From the NCBI GenBank assembly GCA_017615595.1, contig JAFZZT010000036.1, forward strand, positions 1-39,034: a DNA stretch of 39,034 bases, in the 5' to 3' direction. The stretch's first letter is position 1; the number at the start of each line of letters is the position of its first letter. The notes under the pieces were generated by a model. The model ran no database searches. It was not told the origin of the DNA and saw nothing but the letters and a program-made list of their open reading frames with translations. This DNA comes from Bacteroidales bacterium. GTDB lineage: Bacteria > Bacteroidota > Bacteroidia > Bacteroidales > WCHB1-69. Positions 1 through 8,803 of the stretch are shown here, one piece after another. The position numbers and the translations under genes are program-made.

Positions 1-81
1 AAAAAAGGTTGGAATGAGATGAATGAAGAATTTAACAAATATGCAATGACAAATAAGAGACAAACGGTCAACCTTATTTAG
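1..81 (+). CDS. C-terminal end of an unidentified gene (partial)
   Basis: The first 81 bases read as 26 codons without interruption and end in TAG at 79-81. The encoded tail is hydrophilic (it includes the residues GWNEMNEEFNKYAM) and looks like real protein rather than noise. The gene enters from outside the window, so its family cannot be named. It is on the same strand as the downstream TPR gene, but about 190 bases and a promoter box separate them, so it is probably not in that operon. The call rests only on an open frame and plausible composition. Confidence 0.5.
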   Translation, partial: KKGWNEMNEEFNKYAMTNKRQTVNLI

Positions 82-99
82 GCATTGACACGTTGTCCA

Positions 100-121
100 T
101 TAGCTGTTGGCTATTGGCTAA
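100..121. repeat. short TTGGCTA-type low-complexity intergenic repeat
   Basis: The spacer between the partial first gene and the TPR gene carries TTAGCTGTTGG followed by CTATTGGCTAA, two near-copies of a GCTRTTGG word. The same word family (GTTGGCTGTTGGC) recurs in the spacer at 12046-12108. No gene is visible in 82-225. Confidence 0.45.
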
Positions 122-225
122 TACCAACTACAGATCTCTGTTCACTGATCACTCCCCTCAACGTTATCAAAAAATCCATGTTTACAACTAAACGGGAAGT
201 GAAAAAATCACACACACTAATTTTC

Positions 226-233
226 TATTTTTG
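226..233 (+). promoter_or_regulatory. Bacteroidota -7 promoter box for the TPR/barrel operon
   Basis: TATTTTTG matches the TAnnTTTG -7 consensus of Bacteroidota primary sigma factors. It lies about 38 bases before the ATG at 272. No clear -33 TTTG is seen. Confidence 0.6.
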
Positions 234-271
234 TACGTTTTTAATTTTGCTTTTTGAAATTTAAAAAAAAT

Positions 272-3200
272 ATGAAGTTTTTGAGATTCAACTTACTGGC
301 CGTTATGGTTTGGCTATGCTTCCTGCCAACGGGTCACGCGCAGCGGACTGAAAACTACAAATCTCCGCAATACGAATTCAAGACGGCCATGGATCTGTTC
401 AACAAAGAGAAGTACGGATCCGCCCAGCAGTATTTCAAGTATGTGTATGAAAACACAGAGGACAAGCAACAGGATTTGAGGACCAACTCCTATTTCTACA
501 TGGGGGTTTGTGCCGCCAAACTGGACAACCAGGACGCCGGCTATTACCTGCAGTCGTTCATTGACCAATATCCGGTGCATTCATACGTGCCGCAAGCCCA
601 CTTCTACCTAGGCAACTATTATTTCAGCCGCAAACAGTGGAAGAAGGTCATCACGCAGTTTGAAGGTCTGATGGAGAATGAAATCCAGCCGGAGAACATG
701 GCGGAGTACAACTTCAAGTTAGGCTACTCCTACTTGATGGTCAATGAGGACGAGCTGGCCAAGTCCTATTTCAAGAAAGCGCGCGAGCAGTCAGGCCCTT
801 ACAAGAAGAAAGCCATCTACTACTCTGCCGTGCTGGCCTACCAAAACGAGCAGTATGAGGCTGCCATGGAGGACTTTCAGGAGTTGCGGGAGGAACCGGC
901 ATATCGCAAAGACGCCTCCAACTACCTGACCCAGATCTATTTCAAGCAGGGAGAGTACGAGAAAGTGCTCCAGGTGGCTCCAGCCGTCACCGACAAGCGG
1001 GACACCGCCCAGCTGCACACGCTCCGCTGCGTGGCGGTATCCAACTACACGCTCAACAACTACGAAAAGGCCACGGACGAGTTTGACCAGTTGGTGGATG
1101 CCAACAAGATCAGCCTGAACCGGGAAGACAACTTCGCCGCCGGCTTCTCCTATTACCGCGAGGCGAAATACGACAAGGCCATCAACGCCAAAGAGCCGGA
1201 TGCCATGACGCAGAATGCCTACTACCTCATCGGCGACTGCTACCGCCGTGCCGGCCAATATGCCTTGGCCATCCAGAGCTTCAAAGAGGCGGCCAAGTAC
1301 GACTTCAGCGCCGACATCAAAGAGGACGCGCTCTTCAACTACGCCAAGCTGCAGTGCCAGACTTCCACCAGTCCTTTCAACAACGGCATCGATGCTTTAC
1401 AGGAGTACATCAACACCTACCCACACTCTGCCCGCAGCGAGGAGGCTTCCTCCTACCTGTCGAAGCTGTACATGTCCACCAAGAACTATCAGGCTGCCAT
1501 CACCTCCATCGAGAAGCTGAGCACCAAGTCGCCGTCCATCCTGCAGGCATATCAGCGCTGCACCTACTTCCGCGGCCTGGAGCTGCTGAACAACAGCAAC
1601 AACAAGGAGGCCATCAAGATGATGGACAAATCGCTCAGCGCCCCCAAGGATCCGTTATTCACCATGAACGCCACCTATTGGAAGGGCGAGGCGCAATATC
1701 GCAACGAACAGTATCAAGATGCCTACTACACCCTGCAGTCCTATCAGAAACGCGAGGGTGCGGCCTACAACGAGAACTATGCCAACTCCTTCTATTCCTT
1801 AGGTTATGCCGCCTTGAAGATTAAACGATATAAAGATGCCGCCAATGCCTTCAAGTCTTATATCCAGAAGACGACAGACAACGACACCAAGGTCAAGGCA
1901 GACGCGCTGGCACGTCTGGGCGACTGTTACTTCATGCAGCAAGACCTCAAGAACGCCATCAAATATTACGAGGATTGTGAGAGCATGCACGAATTCAACA
2001 GTGACTACGCCCTCTATCAGCAATCCAAGTGCTATGGTTATCAGAAGAACAACACCAAGAAGTTGGCGGCCTTGGAGCGCCTTCTCTCCAACAACCCGAA
2101 CAGCGCATACCGTGACGATGCGGACTATGACTTGGCGGTGACCTATCACACGCAGAACGACTATCCGAACGCCATCGCAGCCTACAAGGAGTTCATCAGA
2201 CAGCACCCGAAGAGCAGCTATATCCGCCAGGCCCACACCCGTCTGGCACAGGCCTACCTCAACAACGGCAACACCGACCTGGCCATCTCGACCTACAAGT
2301 ATGTGGTGGAGACCTATCCGGGTTCCCACGAGGCCAAAGACGCCCTGACCAACCTCGAGAACATCTACACCGAGGAGGGCAACACCAGCGAGTTCTTCGA
2401 CTATGTGCGCAGCAAGAACATGAACATCTCCGCCGACCGTCAGGACTCCATCGCCTTCAAGGCAGCGGAGGCCAAGTACCAGCGTGGCGACTGCGAAGCG
2501 TCCATCAAGGCCTGCGCCGACTACCTGCGCCAGTTCCCGAACGGCTCCTTTGCCGCCAAGGCACTCTTCTACAAGGCAGAATGCGAATACGGACAGAAAT
2601 CCTACTCTGACGCGCTCGCCGACTACGAGCAGATCATCAAAAAGTACAAGACTGAATTCAACATCACCGCCTTGCACAAGGCTGCCTCGATCCTGTATAA
2701 CGACAAGCAATACAGCAAAGCGCTGACCTACTTCAACAAGCTGGCGGAGGGCACCTCCGACGAGGACGAGCTCATCTACGCCAACAACGGCGCCATGCGC
2801 AGCGCTTACTTCATGAAAGACTATCCCAAGGCCCTCAAGGCTTCGGAATACATCATACAGTCCAACGCCACCGACCTGTTGAACGAGGCGTTGCTCATCG
2901 CCGGCAACTCCGCCATGAACCAGCAAGACTACACGAAGGCCAAGACCTACTACAGCCAACTGGAGAAACGCGGCAGCAACGACCTCTGCGCCGAAGCCGC
3001 CTACCATCTTGCCGAGATAGCCCTCAACAACGACAAAGACCTGAACGCCTGCGAGAAACAGATCCAGGACATCTTGGGCAAAGACTACTCCTCCGAATAT
3101 TGGTACGCTAAAACATTCATCTTGTACGGAGACCTCTACCTCGCCAAGGGCAACACCTTCCAGGCACGGCACACCTATCAGAGCATCGTGGACAACTACG

Positions 3201-3283
3201 AAGGCGAAGAGCTGGTGAAGCTCGCGCAGGCGCGCATTGCCGAAGTGGACGCCATAGAGGCCGCTAATCCATCCAACCACTAA
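272..3283 (+). CDS. large exported tetratricopeptide-repeat protein
   Basis: A 1003-aa protein with a Sec signal peptide (hydrophobic stretch about residues 6-20, ending at GHAQ), followed almost to the C-terminus by TPR-like helix pairs. Visible repeat signatures include LGDCYFMQQDLKNAIKYYED and LAVTYHTQNDYPNAIAAYKE. Such proteins are scaffolds; this one probably sits in the periplasm or at the inner face of the outer membrane. I chose the ATG at 272 over an in-frame TTG at 254 because the ATG directly precedes the basic-hydrophobic signal peptide, follows an A-rich stretch and lies at a normal distance from the promoter box. The downstream barrel gene begins 18 bases after the stop, so the two are probably co-transcribed and may form one outer-membrane complex. 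No enzymatic motif is visible. The specific function is unknown. Confidence 0.85.
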   Translation: MKFLRFNLLAVMVWLCFLPTGHAQRTENYKSPQYEFKTAMDLFNKEKYGSAQQYFKYVYENTEDKQQDLRTNSYFYMGVCAAKLDNQDAGYYLQSFIDQYPVHSYVPQAHFYLGNYYFSRKQWKKVITQFEGLMENEIQPENMAEYNFKLGYSYLMVNEDELAKSYFKKAREQSGPYKKKAIYYSAVLAYQNEQYEAAMEDFQELREEPAYRKDASNYLTQIYFKQGEYEKVLQVAPAVTDKRDTAQLHTLRCVAVSNYTLNNYEKATDEFDQLVDANKISLNREDNFAAGFSYYREAKYDKAINAKEPDAMTQNAYYLIGDCYRRAGQYALAIQSFKEAAKYDFSADIKEDALFNYAKLQCQTSTSPFNNGIDALQEYINTYPHSARSEEASSYLSKLYMSTKNYQAAITSIEKLSTKSPSILQAYQRCTYFRGLELLNNSNNKEAIKMMDKSLSAPKDPLFTMNATYWKGEAQYRNEQYQDAYYTLQSYQKREGAAYNENYANSFYSLGYAALKIKRYKDAANAFKSYIQKTTDNDTKVKADALARLGDCYFMQQDLKNAIKYYEDCESMHEFNSDYALYQQSKCYGYQKNNTKKLAALERLLSNNPNSAYRDDADYDLAVTYHTQNDYPNAIAAYKEFIRQHPKSSYIRQAHTRLAQAYLNNGNTDLAISTYKYVVETYPGSHEAKDALTNLENIYTEEGNTSEFFDYVRSKNMNISADRQDSIAFKAAEAKYQRGDCEASIKACADYLRQFPNGSFAAKALFYKAECEYGQKSYSDALADYEQIIKKYKTEFNITALHKAASILYNDKQYSKALTYFNKLAEGTSDEDELIYANNGAMRSAYFMKDYPKALKASEYIIQSNATDLLNEALLIAGNSAMNQQDYTKAKTYYSQLEKRGSNDLCAEAAYHLAEIALNNDKDLNACEKQIQDILGKDYSSEYWYAKTFILYGDLYLAKGNTFQARHTYQSIVDNYEGEELVKLAQARIAEVDAIEAANPSNH

Positions 3284-3301
3284 CCTTTCAGCAGCAAGAT
3301 T

Positions 3302-5155
3302 ATGAAAAACATCACGATAAAAAGCATTTTGGTCATGGCGGTCATCGCCCTCTCCATGACCTCCCTCTCAGCCCAAGTTGTTGACTCCGCCAAGCTGCTC
3401 GTCAACTATGTGCCCAAGCTGGCCAAGAGCAACAAGATCAACCGAGACGCCGTCATCACGGACACGCTCCAAAGCACGGTGAGCTACAGTTATGAGATCA
3501 GTCCGCAGAAGCCCGAGCTCAACTTCACCACTGCCAAGCTGTCGTTCAGCAAGTTCAACCCCGAGGTGCCGGAGCGTTTCTACCGCAACTATCTGAAGTT
3601 AGGGTTTGGATACCCCATCACGCCGCTGGCAGAGCTGTCGGTGCACAACACCCGCAACGCCAAGTACTCCTACGGCCTCAACTTCCACCATTTCTCGTCA
3701 TGGGCCGAGCCCATCGGGAAAATCCAGAAGCAGTTCGCCTACGCGCCCACCAGCGACACCCGGCTGCATCTCTTTTTCAACCGCTACTTCAAGAACTACA
3801 CGCTCTACTCTTCCATAGGCTACAACCACGAGCTCGCCAACCTCTACGGGTACAGCCGCGAGTGGGGAATCCCGGACCTGTACTATGCCAAGGAGTACCG
3901 CGACAGCATCCGCAACAGTTTCCATCACGCCAAGGCGGAAATCGGATTCCGTTCCAACTACACCACGGAAGACAAGCGCTTCAAGGAGGACATCTGCCTC
4001 CACTATGATTTCCTTCACACCTATTGGAAAGATATGGAACATCAAGTCGGCCTGCGCTCCACCTTTGCCTATGACTCCCGTTTTATCAAGATTTCCGGTT
4101 TCCAGCATTATCAGTTGGATTTTGATGTGGACTATTACCTCAACAACTGGAATGACAGCATCATGGTTGGCGTTGAGCACAACATCCCCGCCAAAAATAT
4201 CGACAACAGCTTCAAGATAGAGTTGCGCCCCACCATGAGCTTTGCCATCAAAGAGTACCACCTCAAAGTCGGTGTGGGCGTGCCCATCCTCATGGCCAAC
4301 GACGAGACCAGATATCCGGTTTATCCCATCGCGGAGTTGCAGATGGGACTGGTTAGGAACATCCTGAGCCTCTATGTCGGCGTGGATGGTCAGTCCAAAT
4401 ACAACTCCCTGCGCGAGATGCTGTACGAGAACCCGTACGTCAAGCCGCAGCTAGACAGCCTGCGTTTCTCCCGCACCCAGATCAGCGTCTTTGGCGGCGT
4501 CAAGGGCAACTTGGTCAAGAGATTGAACTACCATATTGCAGCCAGATACTCCTTCGTGCAGGATATGCCATTCTATGTTTTGGATACCACCTGTCTGCTG
4601 AAGAACCAGTACGACGTAGTCTATGTGGACAAGGCCAACGTGTTGAATGTCAGTGCCAACATCAGCTGGGAGGCTATCAACCACCTCTACCTCAACTTGA
4701 ACGCCAACTACTGGGGCTACTATATCAAGCAAGACCAGCTGGAGCATCCGTGGTACAAGCCGTCTTGGGAGTTGGGATTTGAGGGCAAGTACATCCTCAA
4801 CAACAAGTTCATCTTCGACTTGAACGCCAAGGTTGGCTTCGGCCGCTGGGCTTTGGTTCCCAAGACCTCCTACGACGAGAACGGCAACATCTACATCTCC
4901 TCATATGAGGCTGCCAACGACCTGCAAAAGAACGAGAACGGAGAGCGTCTGGTCAAGCCCGTGCTGAACTTCGGACTGGGCTTCGAGTGGATCATCACCC
5001 CGCAGTTCACGGCCTTTGCCAATGTCAACAACATCGGTTGCCAATATGCCACCAATTACTATGCTTTCAACAACTTCGGCGTCAACGCATTGGTAGGTGT
5101 CACCTATTCATTTGGCAACGAGCCGTTGAAAGCGACTCGCAAAAAGAAAAATTAA
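3302..5155 (+). CDS. predicted outer-membrane beta-barrel protein
   Basis: A 617-aa protein with a clear signal peptide (residues 1-24, ending SLSAQ). The rest is dense in short amphipathic strands rich in Tyr, Phe, Trp and Asn (for example YLKLGFGYPITPLAELSVHN), as in Bacteroidota outer-membrane barrels. The C-terminus ends in a strand-like segment (NALVGVTYSFG) and a short Lys-rich tail. I see no TonB-box or plug domain at the N-terminus, so it is not a standard SusC/TonB-dependent receptor, although database labels of that kind are possible. It follows the large TPR gene by 18 bases and is very likely in the same operon, which suggests that the TPR protein and the barrel act together. The substrate or role is unknown. 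Confidence 0.75.
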   Translation: MKNITIKSILVMAVIALSMTSLSAQVVDSAKLLVNYVPKLAKSNKINRDAVITDTLQSTVSYSYEISPQKPELNFTTAKLSFSKFNPEVPERFYRNYLKLGFGYPITPLAELSVHNTRNAKYSYGLNFHHFSSWAEPIGKIQKQFAYAPTSDTRLHLFFNRYFKNYTLYSSIGYNHELANLYGYSREWGIPDLYYAKEYRDSIRNSFHHAKAEIGFRSNYTTEDKRFKEDICLHYDFLHTYWKDMEHQVGLRSTFAYDSRFIKISGFQHYQLDFDVDYYLNNWNDSIMVGVEHNIPAKNIDNSFKIELRPTMSFAIKEYHLKVGVGVPILMANDETRYPVYPIAELQMGLVRNILSLYVGVDGQSKYNSLREMLYENPYVKPQLDSLRFSRTQISVFGGVKGNLVKRLNYHIAARYSFVQDMPFYVLDTTCLLKNQYDVVYVDKANVLNVSANISWEAINHLYLNLNANYWGYYIKQDQLEHPWYKPSWELGFEGKYILNNKFIFDLNAKVGFGRWALVPKTSYDENGNIYISSYEAANDLQKNENGERLVKPVLNFGLGFEWIITPQFTAFANVNNIGCQYATNYYAFNNFGVNALVGVTYSFGNEPLKATRKKKN

Positions 5156-5181
5156 GGCAAAAATAGTTAGAAAAAAAAGTG

Positions 5182-5189
5182 TATTTTTG
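5182..5189 (+). promoter_or_regulatory. -7 promoter box for the tRNA gene
   Basis: TATTTTTG fits TAnnTTTG and lies 30 bases before the tRNA, in an A-rich spacer after the barrel gene. Confidence 0.6.
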
Positions 5190-5219
5190 CGCCCTCTAAA
5201 AAAGTCCTTATAACAGGCA

Positions 5220-5293
5220 GGTCCCATAGCTCAGTTGGTTAGAGCATCTGACTCATAATCAGAGGGTCCAAGGTTCGAGCCCTTGTGGGACCA
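5220..5293 (+). tRNA. tRNA with CAU anticodon (elongator Met most likely, Ile2 possible)
   Basis: A 74-nt cloverleaf. The acceptor is GGTCCCA paired with TGGGACC and discriminator A at 5293. T8-A9 is followed by a GCTC/GAGC D-stem, a TCTGA/TCAGA anticodon stem with loop CTCATAA, and a T-arm containing GGTTCGAGCC. The anticodon is CAT. CAU tRNAs can be elongator methionine, initiator or lysidine-modified isoleucine. The fully paired first acceptor pair (G-C) argues against initiator; Met versus Ile2 cannot be settled by eye. No CCA is encoded after the discriminator, so it must be added after transcription. It has its own promoter box and terminator. Confidence 0.93.
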
Positions 5294-5299
5294 CAAAAG

Positions 5300-5328
5300 A
5301 CATCCGCAGCAATGCGGGTGTTTTTTTT
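5300..5328 (+). terminator. intrinsic terminator of the tRNA gene
   Basis: A 9-bp stem (ACATCCGCA with TGCGGGTGT, one G-T pair) around a GCAA tetraloop is followed directly by a run of eight T. It starts 6 bases after the tRNA. Confidence 0.85.
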
Positions 5329-5498
5329 GTCAACCTCCGCTGCAACCTTTTGGATTTTTTGCATCCTATAATAAAATATGGTTGTAATTTGGCCGTGTTG
5401 ACACCCTACTTGATGCTCAAAAGCCAGCCCCAAGCAGGCGACTACATGAAGAGGAAAAAAATCAATCATACGACAAATACCTATTTCAACAATTTTTC

Positions 5499-5506
5499 TA
5501 TCTTTG
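5499..5506 (+). promoter_or_regulatory. -7 promoter box for the second TPR gene
   Basis: TATCTTTG matches TAnnTTTG 39 bases before the ATG at 5546. An in-frame TTG at 5504 lies inside the box and therefore cannot be the start. Confidence 0.65.
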
Positions 5507-5545
5507 CACCGAATTTTCAATAACATATCCTTAACATCATCCAAT

Positions 5546-8500
5546 ATGAAAGCTTTTCGTCCCTTCCTGTTATGTACGTTGCTGATTGCCGGCATGCTGT
5601 CCGGCATGGCACAAGTAAAGCAAATCTTCAAGGTTACCGATGCCGTGAGCGGCAAGTCGCTGGCCGGCGCCAAGTTAGTGCTGTATGGTCAGCCCCTGCA
5701 GACCAATGCCAAGGGCGTGGCTGTCGCCGTGCTCCCCGCAGAACTCAAAGGCGGATTCTTAGCCCAGGACCTCTGGGAACTGGACGGGTATATCTGCCTC
5801 AACTCCCTCGGCGGATACTTTGACAAAGAGTTGCAGAGCAATGACACCATCTTCGCCTATATGGTGGAAGAGGGACTTTACAAGAAAGAGATCTCCGACA
5901 TCTTCGTCAATCTCTTCAACGAGGACATGATCTGGTTGAAAGATAAAATCTCGCATATCTACGACTCCGTCAAGACCGACCTCGAGGCGCGCAAGAAGTT
6001 CGGACAGTCATTGTTCGACGAAGTGTCGGGGAGCCGCAATCAGACTTGCGACATGTTTGTAAGCGATGCTTTGGACATTGTCAATATCCTCCATCGGGAC
6101 AACCAGATGCCTGCCGACATAGCAAACACCCTGCGACAGGGCAAAGTGGACGAGGCTGTCGAACTCGCCCTCCAACAGATCAAAAGCGATGACGTCACTC
6201 CCGAAAACCTGACCAGAATCGCCCGTTATCTTGAACTCCGGAGCCTCTATGCCAGTACCGAAGACACACTCTCCACAACCAACTTCTACAAGATCCTGTA
6301 CGAACAACATTTCGGGGAGAATTCTGCGCAAGATTATCTGCGTAGCCTGCTGAACAAGGAACAATACGAAGAGGCCAAAGCCTTCATCGCCAAGGAGAAA
6401 GACAATAACACACATCACGATTTCGATGCATTGTTCACTGATCCTCCCTTTCAATATTATGAAACCGACAACAACAAATTCTTAGAGGCTGCCCGAAACT
6501 ACATCAACGCCTATAAACAATCCAACCAGCAATACCCTGCCAAATACATGCAACGGCTGATAGAGCAATCTTACATCTCATCATACTACGCCAACTGTCT
6601 CCTGGAAGACACTCTGGGTGCCTCCGCTGACATGGACAGCATGCTTCTCTATTGCCGGAACTACTTGGCAGATTACCGTCAAGGAGATTTCAAGAACGAC
6701 GTCATCGATGTCTATCATCGCTCTTACCTTATATCTTATATCACCAACTATATTGTGAGAATGAGGACGGACTCGATACTGGCGCTTTCCTCCCAGATAT
6801 ACCAAGACGCCAAACGTCTCTATCTCAGCGACACCTCCAACCTCATGGGCAAGATATTATTTGCTGTCAAGGGTGAATACTGTCGCCACCTAACTATGCA
6901 GATTGACGAAGAGAAAGAGATCATCAGCCAGATAGAGCGTGAGATACAGCCTGTGATTCGTTCATTAGAGACCTACTACCCTTACTATTTCGCACTGGAA
7001 GATATCGAGATCTCCTCCTCCGTCATCACGCGCAGCGCGACTAAAGAGGAGGACGAGTCCATCATCCGTAACGACTTCAAGAGCTATAAGTCTTCCTTCT
7101 ACGCCATCAACAAGCTTTTCCCCAATCAATACCTAGACAACTTCCTCACACTCAACGCCAATCTGGAGGCCTATTTCGCTTCCGAAGGAAAGTCCACCCT
7201 GAACAACGCGCTGGCGGACTTCAACGAGGAGTTGCTGCGGATGAAGGCTGCCGACCTCAACGAGCCCATCGAGAACACCAAGGCGGCACACTACAACCGC
7301 ATTGCCGAGAAGCTGTACAAGTGGGAAGATTTCGACAAGAGCTATCCTTACTATCAACAATCCCTCGACCTTTACAAAATAGCAATCAACAAAGACCACA
7401 AATATTGGACAAACTATCTGGGCACCTATTTGCAGATGGGCGATGCCTACCTCTATGCCGAAGAATACGACAAGGCCATCGCCACCTATCGGAAGATCTT
7501 GGACGAGGAGCCCAACATCCCTGCTGACGTCATGCCCCAATACCTCACCCAAAAAGGATCGGTCTATTGGTTTGAGGGAGATGTCTATCGGTCACAAAAG
7601 AACCTTTCTGCCGCGGAGAAAAGCTATAAGACAGCGGAAAAATGGCTGAAAAAAGCCATAGCTGCAGGCGACAACGAAGCCTATCGCTGCATGGGCGAGA
7701 TGTATTTCACCAAAGGCATCATCAGCTACCAGCAAAACAACATCAAAAAGGCCTATCAACTGCTGGACCAGTCGGAGAAATATTACGGCGCCTACAACTT
7801 CAAGAACCCGTCTGAACGTTATGAAACCCTCCTCAACATCATGGAGGAATACTATGAGGAAAAAGACGATGCACTGCAGTACATCAAGGTTCAGACCGAG
7901 AAAGCGGCTTACAACAAGTTATTCCTCGACTATGGCGTGGACTACATGTCGGACCATGCCGAGGCGTTACGGAAACTGTCCATCCTGAGCAAGGGCACGG
8001 AACAAGAGCTCCCCTACCGGGAGGAATACATGGAGGCGCTGAAGGAGCTCTGCAAGTATCGGGATGACCTGAGCAGCCCCTACATACAAGGATGCTACGG
8101 CATTGCCGAGGCATACCGGCTCTCCGACTCCACGGCGAAGGCCATCAAATACTACGAAGAGTGCCTCAGCATGAACGATGCCGCATACAAGGACACGGCC
8201 TATGCCCGATGGGAGAAGAACTGTGTTGACGTATATATGCCACTGGCAGCTGCTTATGAAGAGATGGCTGACGTGGACACTTCCAACAGCCAGCGCTGGT
8301 ATGGGAAGGCGATGGAGACCCGCGACACGCTGACCACCATCATGGCCAGATGGTGTGCCGAAAAGCCGGATGATATAGACCAAGCATACCGGCTCTCCTT
8401 CCAATACTACAAGGCTGCTATCACCTACGCAGAGGCCGACCTTCCCTACATGGGTCTGGAACGACTCGACAAATCTGACGCCATCCTGCTGGAGATTTAC

Positions 8501-8785
8501 AAGGGCGAATATCGCAGCGCCATAGAGGAAGACTTGGTGCGCAACTACTGGCTGCGTGGCGCCATTTACGACCAAGAAGACGACATGGATAAGGCCAAAG
8601 AGCTGTACAACAATGCCATCAAGTGCGCCGACAAGGCCATAGACACCAAAAGCGTGGCCTCATGGGCTGTCGTCAGCATCAGTTCTTTGATTGAGTTACT
8701 GGAAGACGATCCAACTGCCGACCCCAACGAGATCAAAGCACTGAAACAGAAGCTGGCCAACTATGCCAAATATATCGATAAATAG
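5546..8785 (+). CDS. exported TPR protein with N-terminal carboxypeptidase-regulatory-like domain
   Basis: A 1079-aa protein with a signal peptide (residues 1-23, ending GMAQ). Residues about 27-75 (KVTDAVSGKSLAGAKLVLYG, then NAKGVA) resemble the CarboxypepD_reg/CNA-B-like beta-sandwich often found at the N-terminus of Bacteroidota surface and periplasmic proteins. The remainder is mainly alpha-helical with scattered TPR motifs, for example GDAYLYAEEYDKAIATYRKI near residue 635 and GIAEAYRLSDSTAKAIKYYE near residue 855. I see no catalytic signature. It is transcribed alone from the box at 5499 and ends tail-to-tail with rnr. It is probably a periplasmic scaffold; partner and function are unknown. 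Confidence 0.8.
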   Translation: MKAFRPFLLCTLLIAGMLSGMAQVKQIFKVTDAVSGKSLAGAKLVLYGQPLQTNAKGVAVAVLPAELKGGFLAQDLWELDGYICLNSLGGYFDKELQSNDTIFAYMVEEGLYKKEISDIFVNLFNEDMIWLKDKISHIYDSVKTDLEARKKFGQSLFDEVSGSRNQTCDMFVSDALDIVNILHRDNQMPADIANTLRQGKVDEAVELALQQIKSDDVTPENLTRIARYLELRSLYASTEDTLSTTNFYKILYEQHFGENSAQDYLRSLLNKEQYEEAKAFIAKEKDNNTHHDFDALFTDPPFQYYETDNNKFLEAARNYINAYKQSNQQYPAKYMQRLIEQSYISSYYANCLLEDTLGASADMDSMLLYCRNYLADYRQGDFKNDVIDVYHRSYLISYITNYIVRMRTDSILALSSQIYQDAKRLYLSDTSNLMGKILFAVKGEYCRHLTMQIDEEKEIISQIEREIQPVIRSLETYYPYYFALEDIEISSSVITRSATKEEDESIIRNDFKSYKSSFYAINKLFPNQYLDNFLTLNANLEAYFASEGKSTLNNALADFNEELLRMKAADLNEPIENTKAAHYNRIAEKLYKWEDFDKSYPYYQQSLDLYKIAINKDHKYWTNYLGTYLQMGDAYLYAEEYDKAIATYRKILDEEPNIPADVMPQYLTQKGSVYWFEGDVYRSQKNLSAAEKSYKTAEKWLKKAIAAGDNEAYRCMGEMYFTKGIISYQQNNIKKAYQLLDQSEKYYGAYNFKNPSERYETLLNIMEEYYEEKDDALQYIKVQTEKAAYNKLFLDYGVDYMSDHAEALRKLSILSKGTEQELPYREEYMEALKELCKYRDDLSSPYIQGCYGIAEAYRLSDSTAKAIKYYEECLSMNDAAYKDTAYARWEKNCVDVYMPLAAAYEEMADVDTSNSQRWYGKAMETRDTLTTIMARWCAEKPDDIDQAYRLSFQYYKAAITYAEADLPYMGLERLDKSDAILLEIYKGEYRSAIEEDLVRNYWLRGAIYDQEDDMDKAKELYNNAIKCADKAIDTKSVASWAVVSISSLIELLEDDPTADPNEIKALKQKLANYAKYIDK

Positions 8786-8803
8786 TGGCTCAGCCCACTA
8801 TTT
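8780..8803. terminator. hairpin between convergent genes, containing both stop codons
   Basis: A perfect 9-bp inverted repeat, AAATAGTGG and CCACTATTT, around a 6-base loop. The left arm holds the TAG of the TPR gene (8783-8785) and the right arm the TAG of rnr (read on the minus strand, 8798-8800). Both strands show only three T after the stem, so termination could be bidirectional but weak. Confidence 0.6.

Noticed and set aside
254-271. TTG start at 254 for the first TPR gene
   Set aside because: It would put six extra residues before a good signal peptide; ATG 272 is preferred. TTG starts at 5504, 14039, 31327 and 35208 were rejected on similar grounds, because they fall in or before promoter boxes.
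1799-3280. 493-codon minus-strand frame opposite the TPR gene
   Set aside because: Shadow frame; low-complexity Val/Leu/Gly content and no start context or domain.
5239-5673. 144-codon minus-strand frame with a GPTRARTLDPL end
   Set aside because: The C-terminal peptide is the antisense translation of the tRNA, a well-known artefact; the rest opposes the second TPR gene start.
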